A DNA stretch of 64,000 bases from Leifsonia sp. EB41 (GCF_041262565.1 NZ_JBGCCJ010000001.1:372001-436000), one strand, 5' to 3'. Positions 1 through 10,092 are shown, numbered from the stretch's first letter. Numbers and translations: made by a program. The notes: generated by a model from the sequence alone, not told the origin.

Positions 1-29
1 CTCCTACACCCACTAACCCCCAACCCTCC

Positions 30-96
30 TCCGCCGAGGGGCACGTTGTTGTCACTTCCGCGCTCGAAAAGTGACAACGACGTGCCCCTCGGCGGA
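30..96. repeat. 67-bp palindromic repeat, copy 1
   Basis: Two 28-base arms flank an 11-base loop; the arms match perfectly apart from one position, which is a G-U wobble if transcribed in the + direction. A nearly identical 67-bp copy lies at 34374-34440. This copy sits just downstream of the minus-strand permease gene that ends at 119, so it could act as its transcription terminator or be a REP-like dispersed element. No coding feature is visible in 1-118. Confidence 0.85.
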
Positions 97-118
97 GGTG
101 GGGAGGGTGTGGTGAGGG

Positions 119-946
119 TTATTGCGTGCGGGCTAAACGTTTGGCGCGGGCGGCGGCGGTGAGTTGCGAGATCAGCACGACCAGGATCGTCAGGATGAAC
201 ACCGCGGACGCGATCACGTTCGCCTGCGCCGGGATGCCGCGCGACGCCGCGATATAGATGTACATCGGGAACGTCGTCACCGCGCCGGCGTTGAAGTTCG
301 TGATGATGAAGTCATCGAAGCTCAGCGAGAACGACAGCAGCGCGGCCGACAGGATGCCCGGCAGCAGCAGCGGGAACGTGATCCGCCAGAACACCGCGTT
401 GGGCGAGCCGTACAGATCGCGCCCCGCCTCCTCCAGCGCCGGGTCGAGCGACGCGACGCGCGCCTTCACCGTCACGACCACGAAGCTGATGCAGAACATG
501 ACGTGCGCGATGATGATCGTCCCGAAGCCCTTGTTCACGCTGAGGCTCAGGAACTGGGCCGCCAGACCAGCACCGAGCACGACCTCCGGGCTGGCCATCG
601 GTAGGAACAGCAGCAGGCTGGTCTGCGACCGGAACCGGAACCGGTAGCGCATCAGCGCGATCGCGATCATGGTGCCGAGCACCGTCGCGATCACGGTCGA
701 CACGATGCCGATGACGATGGACGCCGTGAACGCGTCGCAGATGCCGGCGGCGTCGCACACATTCGTCCAGTTGCGGAGGGTGAAGCCGCGCCAGGCGATG
801 TTGTTCTTGATCGCGTCGTTGAACGAGAACACGAACGTGTAGACGATCGGGATGAGCAGGAACGCCAGCGCCAGGAATGCGTAAACGCCGAGCCCGAGCC
901 CCTGGAACCGGAAGCGCCTCCGCGGAGACGTCGTCGTGGTCGTCAC
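119..946 (-). CDS. Spermidine/putrescine-type ABC transporter permease (PotC-like)
   Basis: 275-residue inner-membrane permease of a type I ABC importer, the second of two permeases in the operon. The start is a GTG at 946 whose last two bases belong to the TGA of the upstream permease (GTGA overlap, 4 bases), which makes this start preferable to any longer reading. After a short Thr/Arg-rich N-terminus come about six hydrophobic segments. An EAA-loop signature, EEAGRDLYGSPNAVFWRITF, followed by LPGI, is the site where the permease contacts the ATPase. It probably forms a heterodimeric channel with the 943-1863 product. Substrate assignment (polyamine) rests on family resemblance of all four subunits. 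Confidence 0.9.
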   Translation of the reverse strand: MTTTTTSPRRRFRFQGLGLGVYAFLALAFLLIPIVYTFVFSFNDAIKNNIAWRGFTLRNWTNVCDAAGICDAFTASIVIGIVSTVIATVLGTMIAIALMRYRFRFRSQTSLLLFLPMASPEVVLGAGLAAQFLSLSVNKGFGTIIIAHVMFCISFVVVTVKARVASLDPALEEAGRDLYGSPNAVFWRITFPLLLPGILSAALLSFSLSFDDFIITNFNAGAVTTFPMYIYIAASRGIPAQANVIASAVFILTILVVLISQLTAAARAKRLARTQ

Positions 947-1863
947 AGCAGGTCCTCCGTCCCGCTCCGCCGCACGTAGAACCCGACGATCACCAGGATG
1001 ACGGCCATCAGGATGACCGACATCGCGGCCGCCGCCGGATAGTTCTGCAGCACCAGGAAGTTGCTCTCGATGACGTTGCCCATCATCGAGGTGTCGGCGG
1101 CGCCGAGGAAGTCCTGCGACGCGTTGATGTAGTCGCCCGCGGCCGGGATGAAGGTCAGCAGCGTCCCGGAGACGATGCCGGGCATCGACAGCGGGACCGT
1201 GATCTTGCGGAACGTCATCCAGTTGCTGGCGTAGAGGTCGCGGCCGGCCTCCAGCAACCGGGTGTCCAGCCGCTCCAGCGTCGAGTACAGCGGCAGCGTC
1301 ATGAACGGGATGAAGTTGTACGTCAGACCGAAGATGACCGAGAACGGCGTGCCCGTGATGTGGGCGTCCGGCGGGAGGATGCTGATCGCCTTGAGCGAGC
1401 TCGCGACGAAGCCGTCGTCGCTCAGGATGGACTTCCACGCCAGCGTCCGCAGCAGGAAGCTGATGAAGAACGGCGCGATGACGAGCGTCATCAGCAGGTT
1501 CTGCAGCACCGGCTTGGACCGCATCTTGACGCCGATGAAGTACGCCAGCGGGTAGCTGATCACCAGCGCGGCGGCCGTGGCGATGAGCGCGTAGCCGAAC
1601 GAGCGCAGGATCTGCGGCCAGTACTCCGAGATCGCGTCGGTGTAGTTCTGCCACTGGAACGCCGGGACGTACTGCCCGATGTCGCCCTCCGGCGCGGGCG
1701 CCTGGAACGACGTGATGATCAGCGATACCAGCGGCGTCAGGAAGAACAGCACCAGGTAGAGGATGCCGGGCAGCAGCAGGACCAGCGCGATCCCGGACTT
1801 GCGCCGCGCCGCGGGCTCCTGGCCCTGGGTGGCGGGAGGCCCGGTGAAGGCGGCGATCGCCAT
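943..1863 (-). CDS. Spermidine/putrescine-type ABC transporter permease (PotB-like)
   Basis: 306-residue membrane permease with an N-terminal hydrophobic segment (about residues 25-45) and five more membrane segments. The EAA loop reads EAGRDLYASNWMTFRKITVP and is followed by LSMPGI. The ATG at 1863 directly follows the stop of the ATPase gene, so the two genes are tightly coupled. The N-terminal cytoplasmic tail carries QEPAARR, as is common in PotB/PotH-type proteins. It pairs with the PotC-like product and the PotA-like ATPase for uptake of polyamine or a related cationic solute. Confidence 0.9.
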   Translation of the reverse strand: MAIAAFTGPPATQGQEPAARRKSGIALVLLLPGILYLVLFFLTPLVSLIITSFQAPAPEGDIGQYVPAFQWQNYTDAISEYWPQILRSFGYALIATAAALVISYPLAYFIGVKMRSKPVLQNLLMTLVIAPFFISFLLRTLAWKSILSDDGFVASSLKAISILPPDAHITGTPFSVIFGLTYNFIPFMTLPLYSTLERLDTRLLEAGRDLYASNWMTFRKITVPLSMPGIVSGTLLTFIPAAGDYINASQDFLGAADTSMMGNVIESNFLVLQNYPAAAAMSVILMAVILVIVGFYVRRSGTEDLL

Positions 1864-3063
1864 CTACGCCTCCTCCAGCTCGGAGAGCAGCCGCTCCTTC
1901 GCCTGCGCCGCCACCGCCTGCGTGTCGGTGTCGTCGGCGAACTTCCCGTCGGCCGGCGGCTCGTCGGCCAGCACGAAGGTGTGGGAGGCCTCCCACGACA
2001 CCCAGACCTGGTCGCCGAAGCCCGCGGCGGGACCGCTCGCGAGGTTCTGCGCGAAGACGATCACGGTGCCGATCCCCGGCACGTCCACGAGGTACTGGGT
2101 GCTCACGCCGCTGAACGAGACGTCGATGACCCGGCCGGGGCCGAGCCGGTTCGCGCCGGACGGGATGGTGTGCTCTGCCGCGTGCAGTGTCAGCTTCTCC
2201 GGGCGGACGCCCACGGTGACCGTCCCCGAGCTGCGCTGGGCGCGCGACCGCGGCACCTGGATGCGGTGGCCGGCGACCTCCACGCCGAGCGTGTCGCCTG
2301 CGCTGTCGAGCACGGGACCGGCGAACAGGTTCGACTGGCCGAGGAAGTTCGCCACGAACACGGTCGACGGCAGCTCGTAGAGGACCTCTGGCGCGCCCAT
2401 CTGCTCGATGCGGCCCTTGTTCATCACCGCGACCGTGTCGGCCATGGTCATGGCCTCCTCCTGGTCGTGCGTGACGTGCACGAACGTGAGGCCGACCTCG
2501 GTCTGGATGGACTTCAGCTCCAGCTGCATCTGGCGCCGGAGCTTGAGGTCCAGCGCGCCGAGCGGCTCGTCGAGCAGCAGCAGCGCCGGCCGGTTCACGA
2601 CAGCGCGGGCGAGCGCGACGCGCTGCTGCTGACCGCCGGAGAGCTGGGACGGACGCCGCGCGGCGAGGTGGTCGAGCTCGACCAGTCGGAGCGCCTCGTG
2701 CGCCTTGGCGACCGGGTCGCCGATGCGGCGGCGGCGGAGACCGAAGGCGACGTTCTCCAGGATCGTCATGTGCGGGAAGAGCGCGTAGCTCTGGAACACC
2801 GTGTTCACCGGCCGCTGGAACGGCTTGGTGCTGGTGACGTCCTTGCCGCCGATGAGGATGCGGCCCTCCGTCGGCTCCTCGAGCCCGGCGACCAGCCGCA
2901 GCGTCGTCGTCTTGCCGCAGCCGCTCGGGCCGAGCAGGGCGAAGAACGACCCGGCGGGGATGGTCAGATCGAGGCTCTCGATGGCGGTGAACCCGGGGAA
3001 CCGTTTGGTGATGCCGACGAGCTGCAGGTCGGCGCCGGACTCGGCGAAGACTCCCTTCGGCAT
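1864..3063 (-). CDS. Spermidine/putrescine ABC transporter ATP-binding protein (PotA-like)
   Basis: 399-residue ATPase that energises the importer. Visible motifs in order: Walker A GPSGCGKTTTLRL, signature LSGGQQQRVALARA, Walker B LLLLDEPLGALD, and the H-loop VTHDQEEAM. The C-terminal third is a TOBE-type regulatory domain with VGVRPEKLTL, as in PotA, FbpC and related proteins. The ATG at 3063 overlaps the TGA of the binding-protein gene (ATGA). Length and order agree with PotA; the family also includes iron and phosphonate importers, so specificity is inferred from the neighbouring permeases and binding protein. Confidence 0.92.
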   Translation of the reverse strand: MPKGVFAESGADLQLVGITKRFPGFTAIESLDLTIPAGSFFALLGPSGCGKTTTLRLVAGLEEPTEGRILIGGKDVTSTKPFQRPVNTVFQSYALFPHMTILENVAFGLRRRRIGDPVAKAHEALRLVELDHLAARRPSQLSGGQQQRVALARAVVNRPALLLLDEPLGALDLKLRRQMQLELKSIQTEVGLTFVHVTHDQEEAMTMADTVAVMNKGRIEQMGAPEVLYELPSTVFVANFLGQSNLFAGPVLDSAGDTLGVEVAGHRIQVPRSRAQRSSGTVTVGVRPEKLTLHAAEHTIPSGANRLGPGRVIDVSFSGVSTQYLVDVPGIGTVIVFAQNLASGPAAGFGDQVWVSWEASHTFVLADEPPADGKFADDTDTQAVAAQAKERLLSELEEA

Positions 3064-4277
3064 CAGGCCCCCAGGATCACTTTCTGGAACGACGCCTGGT
3101 ACTTCTGCTCCTCCGCGGGCGTGAGGGTGCGGAAGATCTTGACCTTCGACAGTGTGTCGCTGTCCGGGAAGATGAGCTGGTTCTCGGCCAGGGTCGGGTC
3201 GATCTTGACCGCGGCCTCCTTGGCGCCCTGCACCGGCGTGATGTAGTTCACCCACGCGGCGACCTCGGCGGCGACCTCCGGCTCGTAGTAGTAGTCGATC
3301 AGCTTCTGGGCGTTGGCCTTGCGGGGCGAGCCGATCGGGATGACGAAGTTGTCGCTCCACAGGGTGCCGCCGGCCTCCGGGATGGCGAACTGCCAGTTGT
3401 CGCCGGCCTCGGCGTTGAGCTGGGTGATGTCGCCGGACCAGCAGATCGCGGCGAGGGTGTCGCCCGACTTCAGGTCGTTGAGGTACGAGTTGCCCTTGAT
3501 GTTGCGGATCTGGCCGTCGTTGACCTCCTTGGTCAGCTTGTCGATGGCCTTGTTGTAGTCGTCGTCGCTGAAGTGCTTGGAGATGTCGACGCCCTGCTGC
3601 AGCAGGAGCAGGCCCATCGTGTCGCGCATCTCGCTGAGTACTCCGACCTTGCCCTTGAGGTCGGGCTTCCACAGGTCGTCGATGGACTTCAGGCCGTTCG
3701 GGAGCTTCGACTTGTTCCAGCAGATGCCGGCGAACCCGCTCTGCCACGGCAGCGACTTAGTGCGGCCGGGGTCGAAGTCGACGTTCACCAGGTTCGGGGT
3801 GAGGTTCTTCTTGTTCGGGATGGCCGACGCGTCGAAGCTCTGGACGTAGCCGAGCCGGATCCAGCGCGCGATCATCCAGTCCGTGAGACACACCGTGTCG
3901 GCGCCGATGTCCTTGCCGAGGGCGAGCTGGTCCTTCACCTTGGCGTAGTACGTGTTGTTGTCGTCGACCGCGACGTCGTACTTGACCGACATCCCGGTCT
4001 GCTTCTGGAAGGCCTCCAGCGTCGGGTACTTCCCGTTCGCGTCCTGGTCCAGGTACGCCTGCCAGTTCGCCCAGGTGAGCGTCTTGTCGGTGGACGACTG
4101 GTCCTTCGCCGGTGTCGGCTTGCCCGACGCCCCGCCGGTCGAGCAGGCGGCCAGCGCGAGCGCGGCGGCGCCGGCCGTCGCACCGGCCAGCAGACCGCGG
4201 CGGGTGAGCTGCGACGCGCGGGCGGACTGCACCAGCTGGCGGATCATCGGGTCATTCGGGAGTGGCCTGGATTTCAC
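3063..4277 (-). CDS. Polyamine ABC transporter substrate-binding lipoprotein (PotD-like)
   Basis: 404-residue extracellular solute-binding protein of the spermidine/putrescine family. The chosen GTG at 4277 has a good Shine-Dalgarno (AAGGAG, 7 bases upstream). The N-terminus carries a twin-arginine motif (LTRRGLL, residues 24-30), a hydrophobic stretch and a lipobox LAAC with Cys45, so the protein is probably Tat-exported and lipid-anchored. The mature part has the family pattern of PotD, for example TLTWANWQAYLD near its start. It is the first gene of the pot-like operon, with a leader of up to about 100 bases that may be structured (see 4315-4363). Confidence 0.9.
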   Translation of the reverse strand: MKSRPLPNDPMIRQLVQSARASQLTRRGLLAGATAGAAALALAACSTGGASGKPTPAKDQSSTDKTLTWANWQAYLDQDANGKYPTLEAFQKQTGMSVKYDVAVDDNNTYYAKVKDQLALGKDIGADTVCLTDWMIARWIRLGYVQSFDASAIPNKKNLTPNLVNVDFDPGRTKSLPWQSGFAGICWNKSKLPNGLKSIDDLWKPDLKGKVGVLSEMRDTMGLLLLQQGVDISKHFSDDDYNKAIDKLTKEVNDGQIRNIKGNSYLNDLKSGDTLAAICWSGDITQLNAEAGDNWQFAIPEAGGTLWSDNFVIPIGSPRKANAQKLIDYYYEPEVAAEVAAWVNYITPVQGAKEAAVKIDPTLAENQLIFPDSDTLSKVKIFRTLTPAEEQKYQASFQKVILGA

Positions 4278-4647
4278 TGCGGAGCTCCTTCTGGTGAATC
4301 TGGTGGTTCCGGGAGGATCGATCCGCCGGAGCACGTCTCTGTGCCGCCGCGGTGGGTCGATCCTGGCATAGGTCCGGTGCGATTCGCACCCTTGAGCGGG
4401 CGAATCGTCCATTTGGAAACATGATCGTCACGAAATCCGTTCCGATTCGTCCGAAAGACGGAGGAAACCGCACACAGCGTGCGGTGCACGGATGAGCATC
4501 GAGACGAACTGACGAAATCGGCCCCGATCGGAGGCCGAATTTACGGAATCAGCAAGATCACTCCCGAATTGCTATCGAAATCGTCCGTGAAGAAAGCTAA
4601 GGTGAAGTCGAACCATCACGTCGAAGTGTGAGGAGCTGAGGAGCCCC
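4278..4647. promoter_or_regulatory. Divergent regulatory region between the polyamine importer and ald
   Basis: The only gene-free stretch above 300 bases. On the importer side it contains a nested inverted repeat (4315-4321 with 4357-4363, inner stem 4331-4334 with 4341-4344). Its middle is richer in A and T than the surrounding genes, notably 4420-4620. A ribosome binding site GAGGAG lies at 4630-4635 before ald, with a second GAGGAG close to the ATG. I could not fix a convincing -35/-10 pair for either gene by eye, and no open reading frame here looks real. Confidence 0.5.
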
Positions 4648-5763
4648 ATGAAGGTCGCGATCCCCCGCGAGATCAAGAACAACGAATTCCGCGTGGCGAT
4701 TACGCCCGCAGGTGTCCACGACCTGGTCGGAGCCGGCCACGACGTGTACGTCGAGACCGGAGCCGGAGTGGGGTCGTCCATCCCCGACGAGCTCTACATC
4801 GGTGCGGGGGCGACGATCCTCCCCGACGCGGCCACCACCTGGGCGGCGGGTGACCTCATCCTCAAGGTGAAGGAGCCGATCGCCTCGGAGTACGGCTACT
4901 TCCGCGAGGGTCTGGTGCTCTTCACGTACCTGCACCTCGCGGCCGACGAAGCGCTCACCCGCGCGCTCGTGGACGCCCGCGTCACGGCCATCGCGTACGA
5001 GACGGTCCAGCTCCCGAACCGGGCGCTGCCGCTCCTCGCCCCGATGAGCGAGGTCGCCGGCCGGCTCGCGCCCATCGTCGGCGCGAACACGATGCTGAAG
5101 CCGAACGGCGGCCCCGGCCTCCTGATCCCCGGCGTCCCCGGCACCCACCCGGCCGTCGTCACCGTGCTCGGCGGCGGCGTCGCCGGCACCAACGCGACCT
5201 CGGTGGCTGTCGGCCTCGGCGCCGAGGTGACGGTGCTCGACACGAACATCGCGCGCCTGCGCGAGCTCGACGCCCTGTACGCGGGCCGGATCAAGACCAT
5301 CGCGTCGAACAGCTTCGAGATCGACAAGGCCGTCACGGAGTCCGACCTCGTGATCGGCTCGGTGCTCGTCCCCGGCGCCAAGGCGCCCAAGCTCGTCAGC
5401 AACGAGCTCGTCTCGCGGATGAAGCCGGGCAGCGTGCTCGTGGACATCGCCGTCGACCAGGGCGGCTGCTTCGCCGACTCGCACCCGACCACGCACGCCG
5501 ACCCCACCTTCACGGTGCACCAGTCGCTGTTCTACTGCGTGGCGAACATGCCGGGCGCGGTGCCGCACACCTCCACCTACGCGCTCACCAACGCCACGCT
5601 GCCGTACGCGCGGGCCATCGCCAACAACGGCTGGCAGGCCGCCCTGCGCGCCGACGCGTCGCTGGCGCTCGGCCTCAACGTGCACGACGGCCGCGTCACC
5701 AACGCCGGTGTCGCCGAGGCGCACGGGATCGTGGACGCGCCGCTCGCGGACGCGCTGGTCTGA
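4648..5763 (+). CDS. ald: Alanine dehydrogenase
   Basis: 371-residue NAD-dependent L-alanine dehydrogenase (alanine to pyruvate, NH4+ and NADH), which can act catabolically or in ammonium assimilation. Family residues are in their expected places: Arg15 in the N-terminal [12 protein letters not shown] block, Lys75 and the catalytic His96 in YLHLAAD. The Rossmann fold shows [11 protein letters not shown], and the C-terminal half has [12 protein letters not shown]. The length matches the family (about 370). The ATG at 4648 follows GAGGAGCTGAGGAG. No AldR-type regulator is adjacent, although an Lrp-family gene lies at 30957. Confidence 0.97.
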   Translation: MKVAIPREIKNNEFRVAITPAGVHDLVGAGHDVYVETGAGVGSSIPDELYIGAGATILPDAATTWAAGDLILKVKEPIASEYGYFREGLVLFTYLHLAADEALTRALVDARVTAIAYETVQLPNRALPLLAPMSEVAGRLAPIVGANTMLKPNGGPGLLIPGVPGTHPAVVTVLGGGVAGTNATSVAVGLGAEVTVLDTNIARLRELDALYAGRIKTIASNSFEIDKAVTESDLVIGSVLVPGAKAPKLVSNELVSRMKPGSVLVDIAVDQGGCFADSHPTTHADPTFTVHQSLFYCVANMPGAVPHTSTYALTNATLPYARAIANNGWQAALRADASLALGLNVHDGRVTNAGVAEAHGIVDAPLADALV

Positions 5764-5808
5764 CCCGGGCGATGTGGGCTGGGCGGGAGGCCGCTCAGCC
5801 CGCATCGG

Positions 5809-5842
5809 AGCTCAGCTGACGTCGAAGCTCAGCTGACGTCGA
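5809..5842. repeat. 17-bp perfect tandem duplication over the end of the zinc-ribbon FHA gene
   Basis: The unit AGCTCAGCTGACGTCGA occurs at 5809-5825 and again at 5826-5842. The second copy contains the last codons and stop codon of the FHA gene (stop at 5829-5831, minus strand), so the first copy is a duplicated gene terminus. It probably arose by slippage or short duplication. Confidence 0.85.
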
Positions 5843-6446
5843 ACCATTGGTCCCCGATGTCGACGCGGGTCCCGCGCTCGACGCGGTAGCGGCGGCCTGC
5901 CTCGCACTGCCGCGCGGTCCCGCCGAGCGGGCGCGCCACCGTGCCGTTGCCGGAGTACCGGTCGCAGATCCAGAGGTCGTCGCCCTCCAGGCCGAACTCC
6001 AGGTGGGTCTTGGAGACGCTCCTGGCAGGGTCGGAGACCGCGACGAGCTGGTCGACGTGCTCCCCCGGCTGCGTGATCGGGCGGCGGCCGACGAGGCCGC
6101 TGCCGCGCACCTCCACCGACTCCCCCGTCGAGAAGCTCAGCCGGTAGACGCGCACGCGCGCGGCCGGAGGCGCAGGAGGGGCGCTGTCGAGCGACACGAT
6201 GTCGATCGCCTCGGTCGGCGGCAGGCCGTCCTCGTCCAGCTCGACGTCGCCCGGGAACCGCCCGGCGACCGCGGGCTTCGAGCGCCCGACCGGCGGCTTG
6301 GCGAGCGGCGGGACGATGGAGGTGTCGGACGGCCGGGAGTCGGCCATCTCGGGAGGCCGCACACGCGAGGCCGTCACCGAGCTTCCGCAGTTGCCGCAGA
6401 ACAGCGTCCCGTCCTTCAGCTCCGCTCCGCACACCCGACACGTCAT
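5829..6446 (-). CDS. Zinc-ribbon and FHA domain protein
   Basis: 205-residue cytoplasmic protein, last gene of the kinase/MoxR operon. The ATG at 6446 overlaps the stop of the transglutaminase-like gene (ATGA), and starting here places a complete zinc ribbon at the N-terminus (CRVCGAE with FCGNCG, residues 3-22). A low-complexity Pro/Arg linker follows, then an FHA domain over about residues 105-205 with SVSKTHLEF and the NGT turn that recognise phosphothreonine. It is a likely phospho-reader for the operon's own Ser/Thr kinase, but its binding partner is unknown. Confidence 0.85.
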   Translation of the reverse strand: MTCRVCGAELKDGTLFCGNCGSSVTASRVRPPEMADSRPSDTSIVPPLAKPPVGRSKPAVAGRFPGDVELDEDGLPPTEAIDIVSLDSAPPAPPAARVRVYRLSFSTGESVEVRGSGLVGRRPITQPGEHVDQLVAVSDPARSVSKTHLEFGLEGDDLWICDRYSGNGTVARPLGGTARQCEAGRRYRVERGTRVDIGDQWFDVS

Positions 6447-8752
6447 CGCCTGCTCGTCCTCTCGCCCGTCCTCCCACGGTATCCGAGGGAGCGCAGCGAG
6501 ACCGCCGCGAGCCACCGCTTCCACCGCGTGTCGCGCCGATCGAGCTGGCCGCGGAGGTCGTCCACCGCCTTCCAGACCGAGTCGGCCTCCTCACGGCTGG
6601 GCGCCAGCGGGCTGAACACCGCGCGGTCGGCGACCTGGGCGAGCGCCGCCGCCCTGGTGCCGCCGATGGTGGTGGCGAACTCGAGGCGCGTCGCGGCAGG
6701 CGGCCGCGCGTAGCCGTGATCGACGGCGGCGTCGGCGAACTCGCGCCAGCCGCCCACGATCCGCTCCACCGCGGTCGGCGCCGACCTGCGCAGCGACCGT
6801 CTGCGCCACTTGGCCGCGATGACGGCGAGGAACGGCGCCGCGATCAGCGCGACGACGAGCAGCGTCCAGCCGATGACGCTCAGGATCGCCAGCAGCGCCT
6901 CCAGCACCGGGTTGGGCGCCGGCGGGTTGGTGCTGTCGACCTGCGCGTTCGGCGGCTCCTCGTTCTGCTGGGGCGTGTCGTCGATCGGCGGCTGCACGTT
7001 CGTCTGCGGACGCGAGATCTCCGTCGGCTGCTGCGGCTGCTTCGGCGGGACGGTGCGCACCGGCGGCGTCGGATCGACCGTGACCCAGCCGGTCGTGGTC
7101 TGGACCTCGATCCAGGCCGACGCGTCCGAGCCGAGGAAGGTGACAGGGCCCTGCGCGTCGGACGGCGCCACGAACCCCATCACCACGCGGGCAGGGAAGC
7201 CGAGCTGACGGGCCATCAGCGCGGCCGTGACCGCGTACTGCTCCTGGTCCCCCAGCATCGGAACATCGGTCAGGAGCTCGGTGATCCGGTCGGCGCCGTG
7301 ACCGGAGCGGCTTGCCGGCTCGTTCGTGCCGACGCCGTGGGAGAGGTAGCCGTCGGTCTGCAGTCCCTTCAGCGCGGCGGCGAGCTTGGGACCCGCGCCG
7401 GTGACGCCAGCGGTGTACTTCTGCAGGGTCGACTGCAGCTCGTCGGGGACGACGGTGGGGCGCGGCACCGAGTCCGACCCCGGCTCCACCTTGGCGAGCT
7501 GGGACGCGCTCAGCTTCGGCGGGGTGACCGAGTCGGCGACGTAGGTGTCCCCGTCGTGCAGGGAGGCCATCACGGCGCCGGTGCCCGTCACGTCGTTGTA
7601 GAAGTACGCGCCGGACAGGTTCGTGGCGTGCGGGCCGTAGAACTGGATCTGCTCGAGCTGGCCGGTGCCGGGCACCCACGGACCGCGGTAGCCGCGCACG
7701 GTCACCGTGAGCTGGGTCGGCTCGCCCTTCGTGCCGCTCTGGTCGAGCCGGTACGGCAGCCGCACGAACGACCCGGAGGCGCTGGAGACCGCATCGGTCC
7801 CGACCGCGTAGGTGACGCCGTCGTAGGTGTCGAGCGTCGCGATCCTGACCCGCCCGTCGGCGGGCAGGCCGGACACGCTCAGCATGGGCTCGGACGCCGC
7901 AGCCGGCTCGAAGTACGACCGGAACCCGGTCAGCGGGCTCGGGTAGGCGCGCGGGTCGAACGGCTGCTCGACCGCGGTCCGCACCACCTGGCGGTCGTTG
8001 GCCGGCGGCACGAGCGCCGTCGCGCCGAGGCCGACCGCAGCGGCGACCGCGAGCATCACGGTCGCGCCCACCGCCGTCAGCACCGCCGTGGAGCCGCGCT
8101 CGCGCCGGGTCTCGACGGTGAGCCCACTCTGCTCCCGCAGCGTGCGCACCGCGGCCGTCCTCCTGCGCAGCCGCAGCCGGATGTTCCACACCAGCAGGAG
8201 GGCGAAGAGGGTGAGCACCTGCCAGAGCGGCGCGGCCGTCACCGCCGAGCCGAACGCGATCCCGGCGATCAGCACCAGGACCGGCGGGATGCCGGCGAGC
8301 TCGGGGAACCGCGACCGCAGGGCGATACTCGTCGTGATCACCGACGCCAGCAGCACGAGGATGAACGCGGGCACGAGCAGCGCCTCGTACGACCCGACGG
8401 GCACCGAGATCGTGACGAGCTGCTTCCAGGACAGCCAGGTCCCCTGCACCAGGTCGAGGAAGCCGGCCCCGGTCGGGAGCAGGCCGCCCCCGGCCGCCAG
8501 GCTCGGCACGGCGAGCTGGACCCCGGTCGCCAGATAGACCAGGACGAAGACCCCGGCCACGACGATGCTGGGCCAGCGGAAGGTCGCGCCGAGCACGCCG
8601 ATCGCGCCGCCGAGCACCAGTGTCGCCACCAGCATCGTGACGAAGGCGCCGGACTGGTACACCGGCCAGAACGACCACGCCGCCAGCGCCACCGCCGCCA
8701 GCCCGAACGCGGTGTCGAGAGCGGCCGAACGCCAGGGCAGCCGGCCTATCAC
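6443..8752 (-). CDS. TgpA-like transmembrane protein with inactive transglutaminase fold
   Basis: 769 residues; GTG start at 8752 with a 4-base GTGA overlap with the DUF58 gene. An N-terminal membrane domain of about seven helices (residues 1-230) is followed by an extracytoplasmic transglutaminase-core region (about 260-600), a Pro/Gln-rich linker, one further helix (about 640-665) and a cytoplasmic tail. The catalytic Cys position in the usual GYCEQFA block is Gln503 here (GDQEQYA), and the usual HAW histidine is Ser545 (ASAW); only Asp560 (VDPTP) remains. The fold is therefore probably non-enzymatic and may bind peptide or protein. DUF58/MoxR/transglutaminase triads are a widespread arrangement. 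Confidence 0.88.
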   Translation of the reverse strand: MIGRLPWRSAALDTAFGLAAVALAAWSFWPVYQSGAFVTMLVATLVLGGAIGVLGATFRWPSIVVAGVFVLVYLATGVQLAVPSLAAGGGLLPTGAGFLDLVQGTWLSWKQLVTISVPVGSYEALLVPAFILVLLASVITTSIALRSRFPELAGIPPVLVLIAGIAFGSAVTAAPLWQVLTLFALLLVWNIRLRLRRRTAAVRTLREQSGLTVETRRERGSTAVLTAVGATVMLAVAAAVGLGATALVPPANDRQVVRTAVEQPFDPRAYPSPLTGFRSYFEPAAASEPMLSVSGLPADGRVRIATLDTYDGVTYAVGTDAVSSASGSFVRLPYRLDQSGTKGEPTQLTVTVRGYRGPWVPGTGQLEQIQFYGPHATNLSGAYFYNDVTGTGAVMASLHDGDTYVADSVTPPKLSASQLAKVEPGSDSVPRPTVVPDELQSTLQKYTAGVTGAGPKLAAALKGLQTDGYLSHGVGTNEPASRSGHGADRITELLTDVPMLGDQEQYAVTAALMARQLGFPARVVMGFVAPSDAQGPVTFLGSDASAWIEVQTTTGWVTVDPTPPVRTVPPKQPQQPTEISRPQTNVQPPIDDTPQQNEEPPNAQVDSTNPPAPNPVLEALLAILSVIGWTLLVVALIAAPFLAVIAAKWRRRSLRRSAPTAVERIVGGWREFADAAVDHGYARPPAATRLEFATTIGGTRAAALAQVADRAVFSPLAPSREEADSVWKAVDDLRGQLDRRDTRWKRWLAAVSLRSLGYRGRTGERTSRR

Positions 8753-10092
8753 GTCGCGAGCCGTTTCGCGAGGCTGCGCTGGAGGTCCTCCAGGTAGCCG
8801 ATGGTCAGCACGCTGAGGTCGGCGACGCGACGCAGGCTCGGCACCGCGCCCTCGTCGCACACGATCGCGACCACGTCGACACCGAGCGGGAAGTGCGCCG
8901 CCGCCGAGCGGAGCTGCGTCGCCGTCACCGTCGAGCCGCAGAGCAGGAAGGCGATGGAGATGCCCGCGGCGTCCTCGCTGGCCACCTGGGCGAGCTCGGG
9001 CAGCCGCAGCGCGGACGACGCCGTCTCCACCCCGGCCAGGTCGTCGAGCAGCCGGCCGCGGCCGACGGTGCTCAGCCGCCTGACGCTGAACACCACGCGC
9101 TTGGCGAAGTCGGGTGTCTCGGCGCTCGCCACCACCGAAACCGTGCGGGAGTCGAGGATCGCGCGCACGCCGAGCGAGCCGGTGGCGCTGACGGCCAGCT
9201 CGAACTCCTCGTCGGTGGCGTAGTCGGACTCCGACAGGCTGAGCGCGACCAGGAGGTGGCTGCGGCGGGTCTCCTCGAACTGCCGCACCATGTAGCTGCC
9301 GGTCTTGGCCGTGCTCTTCCAGTGGATGTTGCGCCGCTCGTCGCCCGGCATGTATTCGCGCAGTGCGTGGAAGGCGACGTCGGACTGGGTCAGGTCGCGG
9401 GTCGGCGCGCCCTCGAGGTCGCGGACGAAGCCCGTGCTCATGCTGGGGATGGCGATGGTGCGCGGATGCACGAACAGGTCGAGCGACTCCGCCCACACCA
9501 TCTCCCGGCGCAGCAGCCCGATCGGGTCGGCGCGCACGGTGCGGACCGGACCGATCGGCACGATCCCCCGTCTGCTGGTCGGCACCACGAAGACGTCGGA
9601 GTGCTCCTCGCCGCTCGCGAGGGCGGGTGCGGCGAACTCGGCGAGGCCCGCCCCGACCGGGACCTCCACCCGCACGCCGGGGAGCCGCCGCCGCACCGGG
9701 TTGCGGACCGTGACCTCCCCCGGCGCCCGGTCGCCGACGACGACGCGGTTGGTCGGGAGGGTGAGCCCGACGTCGTACGCGATCCGGCCCACCAGGTAGA
9801 TCGACGCGATCAGCAGCAGGGCGACGGCCATCCAGCCCGCGACGACGGCCTCGGTCCAGCCCAGGACATAGCCGGCCACGAGCGCGAGCACCGTCACGAC
9901 GAACATCGACCAGCCGAGCGGGGTGATCACCGCGCCCAGGGCGCGCGCGGCCGACGCCACGGCCCGGCCTGCGACCGAGCCGGTGCGGACCACCCACACG
10001 ATGGCGTCCGCGAGCGCGCCGTCGCGCTCGCCGACGATCCGGGCCCGCGCGTTGGTGAGCTCGACCTGGGTGCGGGTGATGGTGCTGGTCAC
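8749..10092 (-). CDS. DUF58 (vWA-like) membrane protein
   Basis: 447-residue protein with two membrane helices (about residues 40-90) followed by a beta-rich region and the DUF58 block, recognisable from the conserved [19 protein letters not shown] motif and the downstream vWA-like sheet. DUF58 proteins work with MoxR ATPases, which are thought to assemble or activate vWA-type proteins. The GTG at 10092 overlaps the MoxR stop codon, and the 3' end overlaps the transglutaminase-like gene, so the three are translationally coupled. Precise function is unknown. Confidence 0.88.
   Translation of the reverse strand: MTSTITRTQVELTNARARIVGERDGALADAIVWVVRTGSVAGRAVASAARALGAVITPLGWSMFVVTVLALVAGYVLGWTEAVVAGWMAVALLLIASIYLVGRIAYDVGLTLPTNRVVVGDRAPGEVTVRNPVRRRLPGVRVEVPVGAGLAEFAAPALASGEEHSDVFVVPTSRRGIVPIGPVRTVRADPIGLLRREMVWAESLDLFVHPRTIAIPSMSTGFVRDLEGAPTRDLTQSDVAFHALREYMPGDERRNIHWKSTAKTGSYMVRQFEETRRSHLLVALSLSESDYATDEEFELAVSATGSLGVRAILDSRTVSVVASAETPDFAKRVVFSVRRLSTVGRGRLLDDLAGVETASSALRLPELAQVASEDAAGISIAFLLCGSTVTATQLRSAAAHFPLGVDVVAIVCDEGAVPSLRRVADLSVLTIGYLEDLQRSLAKRLAT

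Noticed and set aside
4278-4647. Small coding genes in the divergent region
   Set aside because: Short frames of 69-81 codons overlap both promoters, have atypical Arg/Ser content and no ribosome binding sites.
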